NCBI GenBank assembly: GCA_023935145.1
Contig: CM043698.1
Location: forward strand, 22,763,501-22,827,500
DNA from: Bretschneidera sinensis
Lineage: Eukaryota > Streptophyta > Magnoliopsida > Brassicales > Akaniaceae
Direction: 5' to 3'
Length of the DNA stretch: 64,000 nucleotides
Shown piece after piece: positions 32,477 to 44,231 of this stretch. Made by a program: the position numbers and the translations under genes. Position 1 is the first letter of the stretch. The number at the start of each line of letters is the position of its first letter. The notes under the pieces are model-generated. The model was not told the origin of the DNA. It ran no database searches and saw only the letters and a list, made by a program, of their open reading frames with translations.

Positions 32477-33365
32477 CTTCAACACTATGAGGACAATATG
32501 GTCTCATGTAATTTACAAGAGTAACCAAGGAAAGATGAAAAATGATATATACTTGAATTTAACAAAAGACAAAATCAAAACACAAACTCAGCCCTACCTC
32601 ACGGCGCTGAATCGGTACCTCCATATCCAGTAGCTTGGCACAATCTCCAGGACATGGGAACAACAGCATAACTACTTCCCACCATTGCAAAAACCAAAGC
32701 CGTAAGTTATAAAAGCATCTGAAAAATATCACAGAATAAACAATGGAATCTGAAAAATAAACATAAATCCATCATAAGTAAATAAAAAAAATTATACTAT
32801 TTGAATATCAAAAAAATGGGTAAGAACTGTTATCTTTTTTGAAATGCATAAGTAATTCATTTCAAATAACTTCCAGACTGGCGAAGTGCATTTGTCTCAA
32901 TGGGAGCAAAGAAGACAAGAAATGAGCCTCACCAGACAACCACATACATGGCAAGTTGGCAACCCCATCTTTAAGCTCAATTCAATTAGCCTCAACTGTA
33001 AAATTCGAGGTTTTGGACTTCTTCACGGAATTTGTTAAAATTTGAGAAGTCTAATGATAAAATCATCAAAAATATCTCATTGAAAGCTGCTATTCAATAA
33101 CCCAAGCAAGATGAAAGTCAAAGTTACCCTCGGGTATAGGCCAAGGTTTTGAATGCTTAATGAAATGTGCATTCTCCAATCCTGTCTCAGCATGATTTAA
33201 AAGTGAACCTGATGGGACTTAACCCTGAATTGTAGGTGATAACTAAATGAACAAATGTAACAATCATTGCAGATTACTGAAGCATAGTAAAAAATATAAC
33301 ATATAAACAATGAAAATAGTAGCCCAAACCGGCATCAAATTTGCGCACCAATTGGTCAATTCTAA
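32477..33365 (-). pseudogene. Inverted partial copy of COX11
   Basis: On the minus strand this aligns with COX11 sequence in order. The part at 33,365-32,725 matches the 5' UTR intron and the start of the next exon (about 34,990-35,621). It then jumps to the end of exon 2 (from about 36,190), the following intron, and the first ten bases of exon 3 (36,430-36,439). The jump removes the start codon and most of exon 2. A TAA replaces a coding triplet in the Met-Leu-Leu membrane segment. Homology stops at 32,477, where LINE sequence begins. It faces the real gene as an inverted repeat with a 1.6-kb spacer. Confidence 0.9.
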
Positions 33366-34660
33366 ATCATCAAAATTGATCATAAAAGTAAAAAGTAAGA
33401 AATGGGTACTGCCCATTAAGTTCTATACTTGAGAGAGAGAGAAAGAGAGCAAAAGGAAATTTCTGATTTTATTCCCGACTACTTCAACATAATCACTATG
33501 AAGCCTTACTTTGTATTCTCCTCCTCCATCTTCATCATGCAACATGTAACATGCAACTCCTCTTCTCTGTAAGCTCTCTCTTCTCCTAGAAATTTCATTT
33601 ATCTCTCTTCACGTTTCTCGTTCTTCATATTGAGGGATTGAGCTTGGATGATGAGATCCTTCTAGGATTGATTTTGGAAGGCTCGGATCTAGAGTCGGGT
33701 CATTGGTCGAATGAATGATTCAAAGATTGAAAGAGAAAATGATGAAATGAGTAACATTTCTTAAGGACATAAAGGAAAGGGTTGGTCTAGTTCAAGCCCC
33801 TGTGCTTATTGCCAGCGCCGCTGCCTCATCTTCTTCATCCTTTTCTGCTTCTTCCTTATATGCTCCCTCAACTCTTCAAGACTTTGCTTCATCTCTTACA
33901 AGGTTCTTTTTCTCTCTCTTCTTCTCACCCTCTCTCACTTTTTTATTTTCTTAATTGTATCATTTGGATGGCTAGATTATTAATTTGCAATGAACTTGTG
34001 CATTCTTTGGTAGTACATTTGTTTTCTTGTTCTTTTATTATTATTTCTTTTGAGTTGATTTAATTTGCGTCGACTACGCTTGACATTGATCTCTAATGGG
34101 TTTTGGGACAAGGGTTTAGATTTTTTTTGGTGTTTTGGTATTGATACGGATTTGGTAATTGAAAATAGAGCTCAGTTTAGTTTCTTTTTATGTGCAGATG
34201 ACCATTTTAAACTAAATTATTAGAATTATGGCTAATTTAAATCCTCATTTTTTGGGGTTTGGGAATTGAAGTTTCTGTTTGGTTATTAATTTGGTTGTTA
34301 GGAAAACGAAAAAAAAAATTGGTAGCTTGTTTGGTTAATTGTTGGGAGTTGGGAAAATGTAAAAAAACATGTTTGATTGTTGGGAAGATAACATTTTTTT
34401 TATAAAAAAAATTCTGTTTTTTTTTTAAATTTTTGTTATTAATTTGTAAATTTGTAATTATTTTTTAAATTTTTTTAATGTTGATTTGTCTTCATGTGAC
34501 ACAAGGTCAAACTGTTAGCACCCGTGAACTATTTTGGACAGAAAAGTTTGATTTTATAAAACTGCAACATTAACGCTAACATTGTGTATCAATGTGCCAC
34601 AAACTTGGTTGCTAAAATGGATTTAAGCCCAAAAAAATTGGGGCTAGGGATTAAAAATCA
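33366..34660. other. Spacer between the COX11 inverted arms
   Basis: It contains a GA microsatellite near 33,432-33,450 and T-rich tracts. A small exon-like piece at about 33,770-33,901 has an open frame rich in Ser and Ala ending at a GT donor. I do not recognise it, and no continuation was found. Confidence 0.4.
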
Positions 34661-35644
34661 CTTTGGCTTCTCTCCACTGATGTTGTTTGGCGACGGCTTC
34701 TACACTCCGACGAAAAAGAAAGCCGGTTACATTAGCCGATCCCTGCTCTCTCTCTGTTGAGCTCGTCATGGTCAGTTCTGATTTCAGTTCCAATTAACTG
34801 CAAACTCCATGCCCAAAGTTGTCTCTCTCTACTTTGTCCATGCCTCTCTTTCTCCTTTTAATTTCAATTTCTTTAGTTTTTGTTTTATGTTTTAAAATCT
34901 AAGAGCAGACCATGTCCACCTCAAATAAAAATCAACCCACTCGATGTATTATGGGTTTGGAGTTGTGAGAATTTAGTGTTTGGAGTGTTTCGACTGATCA
35001 ACTGGTGCGCAAATTTGATGCTGGTTTGGCTACTATTTTCATTGTTTATATGTTATATTTGTTACTATGCTTCGGTAATCTGAAATGATTGTTACATTTG
35101 TTCATTTAGTTATCACCTACAATTTAGGGTTAAGTCCAAATTCACTTTTAAATCATGCTAAGACAGGATTGGAGAATGGGCATTTCATTAAGCATTCAAA
35201 ACCTTGGCCTATATCCGAGGTTAAGATTGACTTTCATCTTGCTTGGGCTATTGAATAGCAGCTTTTAATGGGATATTTTTTTATGATTTTATTGTCAGAC
35301 TTCTCAAATTTTAACAAAGTCAGTGAAAAAGTCCGAAACTCCGAATTTTGCAGTTGAGGCTGATTGAATTGAGCTTAAAGACGGGGTTGCCAACTTGCCA
35401 TGTATGTGGTTGTCTATTGAGGCTCATTTCTTGTCTTCTATGTTCCCATTGAGACAATTGCACTTCGCTAGTCTGGAAATTATTTGAAATGAATTGCTTA
35501 TGCATTTCAAAAAAGATACTAGTTCTTACCTTTTTTTTAATATTCAAATAGTATAATTTTTTTATTTACTTATGATGGATTTATGTTTGTTTTCAGATTC
35601 CATTGTTTATTCTGTGATATTTGGGTGTTATGATATTTCCAAGC
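34661..35644 (+). promoter_or_regulatory. Likely COX11 5' UTR with an intron
   Basis: A leader-like stretch with CT-rich sequence ends near 34,770, where GTCAGT could be a donor. TTTTCAG at 35,589-35,595 is a good acceptor about 50 bp before the COX11 ATG. The segment between them is AT-rich and has no coding frame in phase with COX11, so a 5' UTR intron is likely. Its transcription start is not visible. Confidence 0.4.
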
Positions 35645-38600
35645 ATGTCATGGTCAAGGCTTTCCAGAACCCATCTCTTGCCTTACCTAAAGAATTTATA
35701 CCATACCTCTCATCAGTCGAGGTAAATATTGCATCTTTTTTAAGCTTTTGCAAGGAAAATTGAGAAACTTTTCTCAAGGAACATTTTCTCCGTTTAGATA
35801 CATTTAGCCTTCAAATCTTATTAATTGAAATTTTTCGTAGTATTACTTTGCTGTAAAGACCAGTTATAATTAATGAGATTTTTTAACCTGAAGGGAATTT
35901 TATTTATTAGGATTTGTTGCAGGTTGATGAGAAGTTTCTATTCTTGATGTAGGACTGTACCTGATGTTCTACGGTCAAGTTATAATTCCATTGGAGCTGT
36001 TAATGGATATGGGCGAAATTTTTATAATGATGTTTATGGTTTGGTGAGAAGATGTGAGTTTAGCACAGGGTTATCTAATAATTTTTGTCAGTTTCGGCCC
36101 TTGAGTTCTCAGCGGTTTTGGAGCTCTCCTTCTCTGCTTAGTGTTCGACGCCACTATGCTTCTCATGCATCCCCTGAGAAAAAATCCCGAAAGATGCTTT
36201 TATACCTATCGGCTTTGGTTTTTGCAATGGTGGGAAGTAGTTATGCTGCTGTTCCCTTGTACAGGAGATTCTGCCAAGCTACTGGATATGGAGGTACCGT
36301 TCAGCGCCGTGAGGTAGGGCTGAGTTTGTGTTTTGATTTTGTTTTTTGTTCTTCTATTCAAGTATATATATCATTCTTCATCTTTTCTTCGTTGCTCTTG
36401 TAAATTTCATGAGACCATATTGTCCTCAGAGTGTTGAAGAAAAAATTGCTCGGCATACAAAAGATGGAACAGTCGCTACAAGGTGTGGATTCTTTGTCTC
36501 AGATATTAAACTTATCTTAATCTTGTTTTATTGATTATAATCATAGATTCAGAATACCTTTTAGTTAATTTAGAGCAATTCTGTTGCTAGAAGTAATTGT
36601 TCTATTATTTTACTTATTTAAACATCCCATACATTATTATTTTCTAATACTCTTTGATGCATTAATTTTTGGTTAGACATCCCCCATGTTTTCTTTAAAA
36701 AAAAAAAACTATTATCAATTCTTTTCTCATGTGTGTGTGGAGCTTTGTGAGAGATAGGGACAACATAGCAATTAGGAAGGGTGAACATGGTTTCTTTTAT
36801 CAGTAAAAAATGTAAGAATTTCATTAAGACGGCACCACGGGGGTGCCGACCAGTTTTTAGAGGCCAAGACGTTGGGTGAGGTTTTTTAGTCTCATGAGGC
36901 GAAGTGTTAGGGCGTATGCATTTCGAGTATTTATTTCTTTAATTAATAAAATGAAAATAGTTATACTTATAAAAAAATGAAAATAGTTATAAAAATAGTA
37001 AAAATTAACAAAAAAAAGTAGTATGATTAAAAAATCTAAATAAATAGAATATCATTTATATATCTTGTTTCAATTATTGTTAAGAATCTTTGGTGAAAAA
37101 GCAGAAAATATTTACTACTAATATTCTCTCTTCTTTTGCCAATTATTACTATTATATCCCTGTGATTGTTTATCATTATCAAATTCTTTTTATGAGAGTT
37201 TTTCATTGTCTAATTGGGTGAAGTTAAGCTGGGTTCAATGGACCTCACCCTTGGGTTTAAGAGCACCACATACTCCATGAGTGGGTAGCAAAAGCAACCT
37301 CTATTTGTTGATGAAGCTAAATCCAATTCAGAAGAAAATTTGTTTGGCCCAATACAGAACCATTTAGTTATCCAAAAAGAAATATAAAAATTTAACTAGA
37401 AATAATATGAACCACAGACAAAATAAGTGGATGTTATGCATCGTCAATAACATGCGTGCCCACTTTCTTTGGCAATCTGTTGACTCATGCAATTTCTTTT
37501 CTCTCATGGATCCTTCTCTATCTTCATCCCCCTCCTGCCCACAAATCTACAAACTAACAGAACACACAAACAAAGTTGCAGGTGATGAGAGAGCTCCGCA
37601 AATTAACATTATAAAGGAATTAGACGAAGCAGTGAGGATAGTTAAAAACTGCTTGCTTTGATAGAATAGTCTGATAGCCACAGTTACCACATCAGCAAAT
37701 CTCCCGTTTCATAGTCAAAAATCAACAAAACCAGAGAACTCTGCAAAAACCTGAGAAATTTGAAAAGTCCTTCACTTAACCTAAACGATTCTTCTTATCC
37801 TGAGGAGCTTACGGTTCATTATATTAGGTGTAAAAAACATAAGTTTCAATCAAAGGCTTAGGCCCACTTTCTTGGGAGTACGCTTTTGAGGACTGTCGCA
37901 TAATTTTATGCGCCCTGAGGCAGTTTGGTAACGCCTCGCCCAAGGCACACCCCCCTAGCGCCGTTTAAAACATTAGCGCCAACCGATGAAAAGAGAATTG
38001 AAAGATCTATTTTTAGAGATTCCAACTGCAAGAACATCCTTGGCCCATGCATGAGTTTTTCTGCTTCTCCAATGCGCAAAGCATGTAAATCTTTTGCTTT
38101 GTATGCAATAGTTCTTCATATTCTTGATTGAAATAGAAGAAAAGGATTTTCTTTTTTGCATATGGTAAATGATATCATTTCGTGCTATTTTCATGAGTGC
38201 ATCCTTTATTCCTTTGAATGAGATGTGCTAAGATATGATAACTTTTGCATCATAAGATTGCCTCTTCTAAATAATACACTTACATCCTCGCTCCACTCAA
38301 TGGGCAACTCTGACTCAGAACTACTAGCTTGTATAGGAATGAGGTGACTAAATTAGCTTATGCATAATTTTTTTTACCGCCTAGTTTGTTCTTTCAAGTT
38401 TGATTGATTTCGTTCATTTCTGGGAAGATGTTACAGAGTATGGACTTTGATTATGACGAGAATTTCAATTTCTGTTATTTCCTTGTTGCCTTGCCTTAAC
38501 AATCTATTCCTCATAGGGAGATAGTGGTGCAATTCAATGCTGATGTGGCCGATGGAATGCCATGGAAATTTGTTCCCACACAAAGAGAGGTTCTTTAATC

Positions 38601-41600
38601 TTAGTCCAAGTGTTTTTCACTTGTTTTGGAGGGTATACTTGAATGTCCTTGTTTTTTATCCTTTATTTATTATCTATGCCCTACCCTCTTTTTTCTTTTC
38701 TCTTGTAGGTGAGGGTCAAACCAGGAGAAAGTGCTCTTGCATTTTATACTGCTGAAAATCGAAGTTCAACTCCCATAACTGGGGTTTCTACATATAATGT
38801 CACTCCAATGAAGGTACTTATTTCAATGTCTTTTTATTTGATGACATGAGACAATTTCAAACTTTCAAATCTCTACACTAGCACTCTAGGGGTATCTATG
38901 ACTTGGTTGAGCTGTAATTAATTACGTAAAACATGGTTGATTTGGGATAAGTTAGGGCCTTTAGGTGGCTATACCATAGTTTTTAAAGGAGCTAGATGTG
39001 CTAAGGCGCAACGGAGACCTTGAGCCTAATGCAAGATACAAAGGAATATAATAGTGCTTTGGTTTAAATGAATTTCATGGTTTTTGTGGAATTCATTTGA
39101 ATTTTATAGGTTGTTGTGTTTGGTTTTTTAATAAAGTGTGGAATTCGTTTACAAATAAATTGACCACATGTTTGGTTTGTTAATAAAGTGTGGAATTCAT
39201 TTACATATTAATTGATCACGTGTTTGGTTTGTTAATAAAAGTGTGGAATTCATTTTCAAATGAATTCTAGTATAATTGAATTAGATATGGACAAATTCTA
39301 TCAAAATTGATAAAATTTGCAAATGACTCGAGACGTGAGTTTTTAAAAATTAGAAGGATAAAATTACTCCTCTTCTCTATTCTTTTCTCTCTCTTCCTCC
39401 TCTTTCACGTCTATTTCTCTTCATCCTTTATCTTTGTCTTTCATGCTTGCTTGATCTATATTTAGTTAGAAAAATCAAACTTTTGGTTCCTTTATTGTTT
39501 TAGAATAAAATAAAAAAAAATATGAAAGTATAGGTTATAAAAATAAAATGAATATGTTACTATATTCAAATTGATGTACGCTAAATTAAAACTAACATTT
39601 TTTTATAAAAAAAAATGGTTAAATTAACATTTGATGTCCATATTTCATCTAGCAAAAAAAATCTTATTCCTTTTTTGGATTATAAATTCATCTTGTAAAT
39701 TGAAAAAGTAAATAGTGTTAATTTTGTTGAATAATATCAATAAAATTAAAATTTATATGATAAATGAATTAAAATTCTAGAGATACCAAACATGAAAATT
39801 CATTTGAGTTCATTTGCAAATGAATTTTAGTTTCAATTCATTTTAAAATGAAATGTAAGTTCATTTACAAATGAATTCTAGTTTCCCTTCATTTGAAAAT
39901 GAATTGTGAATATTTTAATTTCAGTTCATTTGAAAATGAACTGAATTCTATACTTGAGTCTATACCAAACAAAGTGTAAGTCACAGATTTACAAACAATT
40001 TATCAAAACGTTAATACCATTATAAACTGTCTGCATTTGACCCTAACATCCTACTTAAATGGGAGTCCTCCATTTAAATACATTGGTAATGCCCATATCT
40101 GCTAGTAAAAACTCCCCTGATATAGTTCACCTTGAACAAATTTATGAACGTTTATTAAATGTGAAAGGTTAGCAATTAAAATTAATATTATACACGCTGG
40201 CTAGTTTGGATCCAGTTCTGGTTAAGCACTTGAATTGTAGAGGAGATGGTATATAAGTAAGCATTGACACGCAAGGGCAAGAGTATTTTAGAGAATTGAC
40301 ATAGGGCTGAGAGAGAGGAGATGGGAAGAGCAAAGTAGAAGAAATAGAATAGAGAAACAGGAATAAATAGATAAAAAAAAGATTAGAGACAAACAAAGAG
40401 AAAAAGGGAAAGACAGAGATAGAGGGGACAGAGAGGGGAGGGAAGAGATGTGAAGAGGAGAAAAAGAAGAACAAGAGATCATGGAGTTCACGGAAATATT
40501 GTCTTGTAAATTGCCCTTGTATTTTCTGTTGGCACCCCTTTGGTGCCCTTTTGGTGAAATTTCACTTGCCCTAAAAGAAAAAGAAGTATGTATCCTTTCT
40601 AATGAATACTTGCTTAAATAAATCAGCTTTGAAAAAGATTGATATGCTGCAAGCATACAACTCATGCTGCTCTCAGGTGCTGTCATGTGTTATGATGATT
40701 CTGTGCGTGTGTGCATGCGGGAGCACGTGTGTTTGTTTGCCTGTGTATTAGTGTAATTCCCACGTGCATGCATGCGTGTGCTCCCCCAAGTTTTCTTTCA
40801 TAGAACTATCAGAAGTACCAAAGTTTTTTCGTTACTCTACCTCAAGTCTGGTTGTTTCATTTTGATTTCTAGTGTTGTTCTTAAAGTTTTTGTTATCAAT
40901 GGTGCCAGACTGGTTATGTGCATTTGATAAAATGTAGTTTTCTCTGCATTTCCTTTTTAACTTTTTGGGTGTGAATCTATGTGAAGAGATTATGGTGCAA
41001 GCTGTTGGTTCTCCTCTATAATTTTCTCTTTTAAATATAATAACCTTGAAATTTTTTTTGTTATATGGATTTATAAAATATTTTTGAAATACTTACAATA
41101 CTTAGTAACTTTTTAGAACCAACCTTATATTTTCCTAGAAAGGCACACAGCTACAATTGGCCCAAGAGTGTGTTTGCTTATGCTGTCTTGTTTTGATTCC
41201 ATTTTTTTTTACAAAAAGGAAAAAAGAAAATTGTTTTCATCATACATGAATGATTATATGATTTCCGTCCGTTCCTGTTGGCGTAGAGAAAACATATTTA
41301 TCTCCTTTTGGTGAAAAGATATCAGATTGTGAAAAGATATCATACGTCAAAGTTCTAATAGATTTTATGGAATCTCTATCATGCTGATAGATATTTTGTA
41401 AATGTGTTGCATCCCCTTGGTTCCAGATCTGTATATAAAGATTGTTTATCCAAAAACAAAAGGCTAGGTCATAGTAAGGGTGGCAAACCACGTGCTGAAT
41501 ATATATCAGGTTGGGTTCACTAGGTACCAAGCTGATTGGTTTGTGATTTTGTTACATAGATACCATAATGATCCAGTTTTGGTATTTGTCATGGAAAGGT

Positions 41601-43677
41601 ACGGACAAAGGTAGCAAGATAACTGAGAGTGCTTTCTTTGTACAGAAAGATGAATCAAATGCTTGGCTGTTCTTTATCTGATCATTAAAAAAAACACAAC
41701 TTGGTGGCTTTGGTTGCGACAAAACACTGAAATTTTGGATCAAGTATTGTTAGCTTTAGTCAAGTATGATGTCAATTGGCATCTGAGGCACGAATGTGTA
41801 GAAATACTTCAAGCCAATTCATTCACTCTCCATTTCCAGAGTCTAATACTCTTAATTCATGTTGGTATATTGAGAATTCATTGTCTTCTGGATATTGGAA
41901 CTTTAATGAGTTTTGGTATGGAATATGCGTAGAAGACTAGATACACGTTGGCTTAAAGCAAAAAATTAAAGTTTTACTGAAGGTTCTTTGAGAGAGGAAT
42001 GAGTAAAAATTTAAGTTTTTTGGTTTTAAGTTGTACTTAAACCGAAACCACATCATTATGTTTAGGCAGCTTTTATGAGATCCAGAACCTCATGGCATGC
42101 CATAGCTTTTTATTTAATTAAGGAAAGGTGGTTCAACGCCCTTAATTTTTGGATCAAGGGGCATTCTTTTGTAAATGGTTTAGATTTAGTAGATTTTGTG
42201 GAGTCTTTCCTTTATGGATAGCTTTGTACATGGGTTGTGCACCCCTTTGGTGCTTTCTTCTTAATATATTTTATTTACTTGTTAAAAAAAAAATTTGTTG
42301 TGAGTAGCTTTTGCGGGTTATATCATTTTTTTTTCTTGATGGTTTCATCAATTAGTTTGAAACTGATAGAGAGCACAGGGTTGCAAAATGAAGTATGGAT
42401 GACAATCTTTTTGGGGACAAAAGCTAGGATGATGGGATAGTGTAGCTTTCAGTACGAGTTACATTACAAATGGAGGTTCATTAATATTGTTGGATGTGGA
42501 AATACAGGGGACTATATTAGGATAATTCCCTCTAGCTGGGGGTGTTTGTAGCATAGTTGTAAGTTTCATTCCAGTTTCAGCAAATCGAAACGAAACACCC
42601 TTATTCTTCGTTTTGTCTTTTGTTTGGGACTGTTTCGATCCGTTTCGGCCAAAATATCATATTTCGGATGAAATATTACAATGTAATTTTTTTTAATTTT
42701 GAAAATTTTAAAGGGGCAATTTGAGAATTTTTTATTTTTTTTTCTCTTTAATTGGGTGATGTGATACATTATCTTTATTGAATGATGATTTTTTTTTTAT
42801 TATTATGATATTTTTTTATTATATATATAAGGTATGCAATTTGATAGAAGGAGAAAGTTTAATTTGGATTTATATCGAAAAACTATTTATAATTGATCTT
42901 AAAGTAAAAATTTATGTAGGATTAATTTGTATATTTGAATAGTGATTGTTTTTTTATAATTTATATTTATAATTATATATATTTTTTAAATATATATAAT
43001 TTGATATGTACGTATTTGAAAATGCCATCAAATTCAAAACGGTACATTGAAATAGACCGAGACCGAAACCTTGTTCGGCGCGAAATTTACATCCTTGGTT
43101 TGGAGTAGTTGTCTACATTTTCCCATGCATTTGTATATCTAATGTTCGATGTAATTTATTTATCACTTTCTAAAAAAGTTATAAATGCTAGGAAAATGCA
43201 AAAGATTACATGCTTGTGGCTATTGAAGAAAATACTCCAAAAAATGTGGTTTGCGCCTTGAATGATTCTCCAATATGATTCGCATTCCACTTTTAGCTTG
43301 CTCTGACAATCAGGGCTTAATATTTCATCTTCATCTTCTGTAGAGTGAACCCAATTGTACTTATAATTTCTTTTTAAACTTAAAAAAAAAGAGTAAATTT
43401 TCAAAATGTCTCTTCCAGGCAGCAGTTTATTTCAACAAAATACAATGTTTTTGCTTTGAGGAGCAGCGCCTTCTTCCTGGGGAGCAGATTGACATGCCTG
43501 TAAGTAGTGTTTTTTGTCTTCTTATATTTTTCAAATGTTTTAGGAGCAAAACGATCAGTGATAAGCACATATCTGCAGGTTTTCTTCTATATTGACCCTG
43601 AGTTCGAAACAGATCCTCGAATGGATGGTATCAACAATTTGATCTTATCATATACGTTTTTCAAGGTTTCTGAGTAG
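35645..43677 (+). CDS. COX11: COX11, cytochrome c oxidase copper chaperone
   Basis: COX11 delivers copper to the CuB site of COX1 during assembly of mitochondrial complex IV. It is anchored in the inner membrane. Seven exons join in phase: 35,645-35,721, 35,953-36,313, 36,430-36,482, 38,517-38,589, 38,709-38,813, 43,419-43,499 and 43,579-43,677 (282 residues, usual for plants). All introns are GT-AG. The protein starts Met-Ser-Trp-Ser-Arg like plant homologues and has a basic, Ser-rich mitochondrial presequence. One membrane segment lies at about 107-127, the conserved Arg-Arg-Phe-Cys ends at 133, and the copper motif Cys-Phe-Cys-Phe is at 233-236. Intron 5 (4.6 kb) and intron 3 (2.0 kb) are swollen by transposable elements, but no lesion is seen in the coding sequence. 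An inverted partial copy lies upstream. Confidence 0.93.
36851..37975. mobile_element. hAT-type element in COX11 intron 3
   Basis: Left end CAGTTTTTAGAGGC and right end reading TAATGTTTTAAACGGCGC in reverse resemble the two ends of the hAT element at 30,065-30,985, including the GGGGTGTGCC...GAGGCG subterminal block. The flanking octamers GTGCCGAC (36,843-36,850) and GCGCCAAC (37,976-37,983) agree at six of eight positions. An older insertion of the same family is likely. No transposase frame is present. Confidence 0.65.
38976..39050. repeat. Possible hAT end fragment
   Basis: TAGTTTTTAAAGGAGC followed by a GTGCTAAGGCGC block resembles one end of the hAT family above. No second end was found. 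Confidence 0.3.
39051..39975. repeat. MITE-like repeat with a 52-bp minisatellite
   Basis: The ends CTTTGGTTTAAATG and, in reverse, CTTTGTTTGGTAT are loosely inverted. Near the left end three 52-bp units (39,117, 39,169 and 39,221 starts) each carry TGTTTGGTTT and GTGGAATTC. Near the right end several CATTTGCAAATG-type palindromes recur (39,795-39,950). A MITE family is plausible, but no clear target duplication was found. Confidence 0.45.
39976..42114. other. COX11 intron 5 interior, little recognised
   Basis: A purine-rich stretch lies at 40,300-40,480 and alternating GT/CA-rich sequence at 40,700-40,790. No coding frame or repeat family was recognised. Confidence 0.45.
42115..42295 (+). 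mobile_element. LINE 3' tail in COX11 intron 5
   Basis: It encodes the same C-terminal block as the other LINE copies here (Trp-Phe-Asn-Ala-Leu-Asn-Phe-Trp, then Asp-Phe-Val-Glu) and ends with a T-rich tail and an A run at about 42,283-42,292. It is strongly 5'-truncated. Confidence 0.75.
42552..43097. mobile_element. MITE, probably hAT-type
   Basis: 546 bp with ends CATAGTTGTAAGTTTC and, in reverse, CAAGGATGTAAATTTC. The flanking octamers GTTTGTAG (42,544-42,551) and GTTTGGAG (43,098-43,105) match at seven of eight positions. GTTTCG-type repeats lie inside. No coding capacity. Confidence 0.65.
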
Positions 43678-43770
43678 TAGAAGGATTAAGATGAGAATAA
43701 AAGAAGAGTAGATCAAATTCTTGTACTGAGGCAGACATGAGGAAACATCAGTTATCAATTTCCCTGCAGT

Positions 43771-44231
43771 TTACTTTAAATCTCTTTTCCTTCCCCTCCC
43801 CCCCTTATATCCTTGGTGGGGGGTTTATTTTTGTGCTAAGTACAAAACCTATTTTTGTAGTAGGTTTCAGAATATTATTACTGAAAGTCCCAAAAAGAAA
43901 AAGAAAATAAAAATAGCTCAACGCTTTTGAGTTATATATATATATGTATATATTAGCTGCACTATTTTTTTTTTCTTTTTTATTGAACTTGAAATTTTCT
44001 TACTTTAAATCTCTTTTCCTTCCCCTCCCCCCCTTGTATCCTTGGTGGGGGTTTATTTTTTGTGCTAAGTACAAAACCTATTTTTGTACTAGGCTTCAGA
44101 ATATTATTACTGAAAGTCCCAAAAAGAAAAAGAAAATAAAAATAGCTCAACGCTTTTGAGTTATATATATGTTATATATATATATAGCTGCACTATTTTT
44201 TTTTTCTTTTTTATTGAACTTGAAATTTTCT
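43771..44231. repeat. Tandem doublet downstream of COX11, about 230-bp unit
   Basis: Units 43,771-43,999 and 44,000-44,231 are nearly identical. Each starts TTACTTTAAATCTC, includes a TATATA tract, and ends GAAATTTTC. The first unit starts 94 bp after the COX11 stop, so the duplication may involve the 3' UTR. Confidence 0.92.

Noticed and set aside
35572..35763. 63-codon frame across the COX11 first exon
   Set aside because: The COX11 frame, starting Met-Ser-Trp-Ser-Arg and splicing in phase to exon 2, explains the exon; the other frame has no continuation.
35927..35947. COX11 start at the ATG at 35,927 followed by an in-frame TGA
   Set aside because: The ATG at 35,645 with a spliced exon 1 gives a full plant-like N-terminus, so the 35,927 ATG lies in the first intron.
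40169..40686. Minus-strand frames rich in Ser, Leu and Phe in COX11 intron 5
   Set aside because: They arise from a purine-rich stretch of low complexity.
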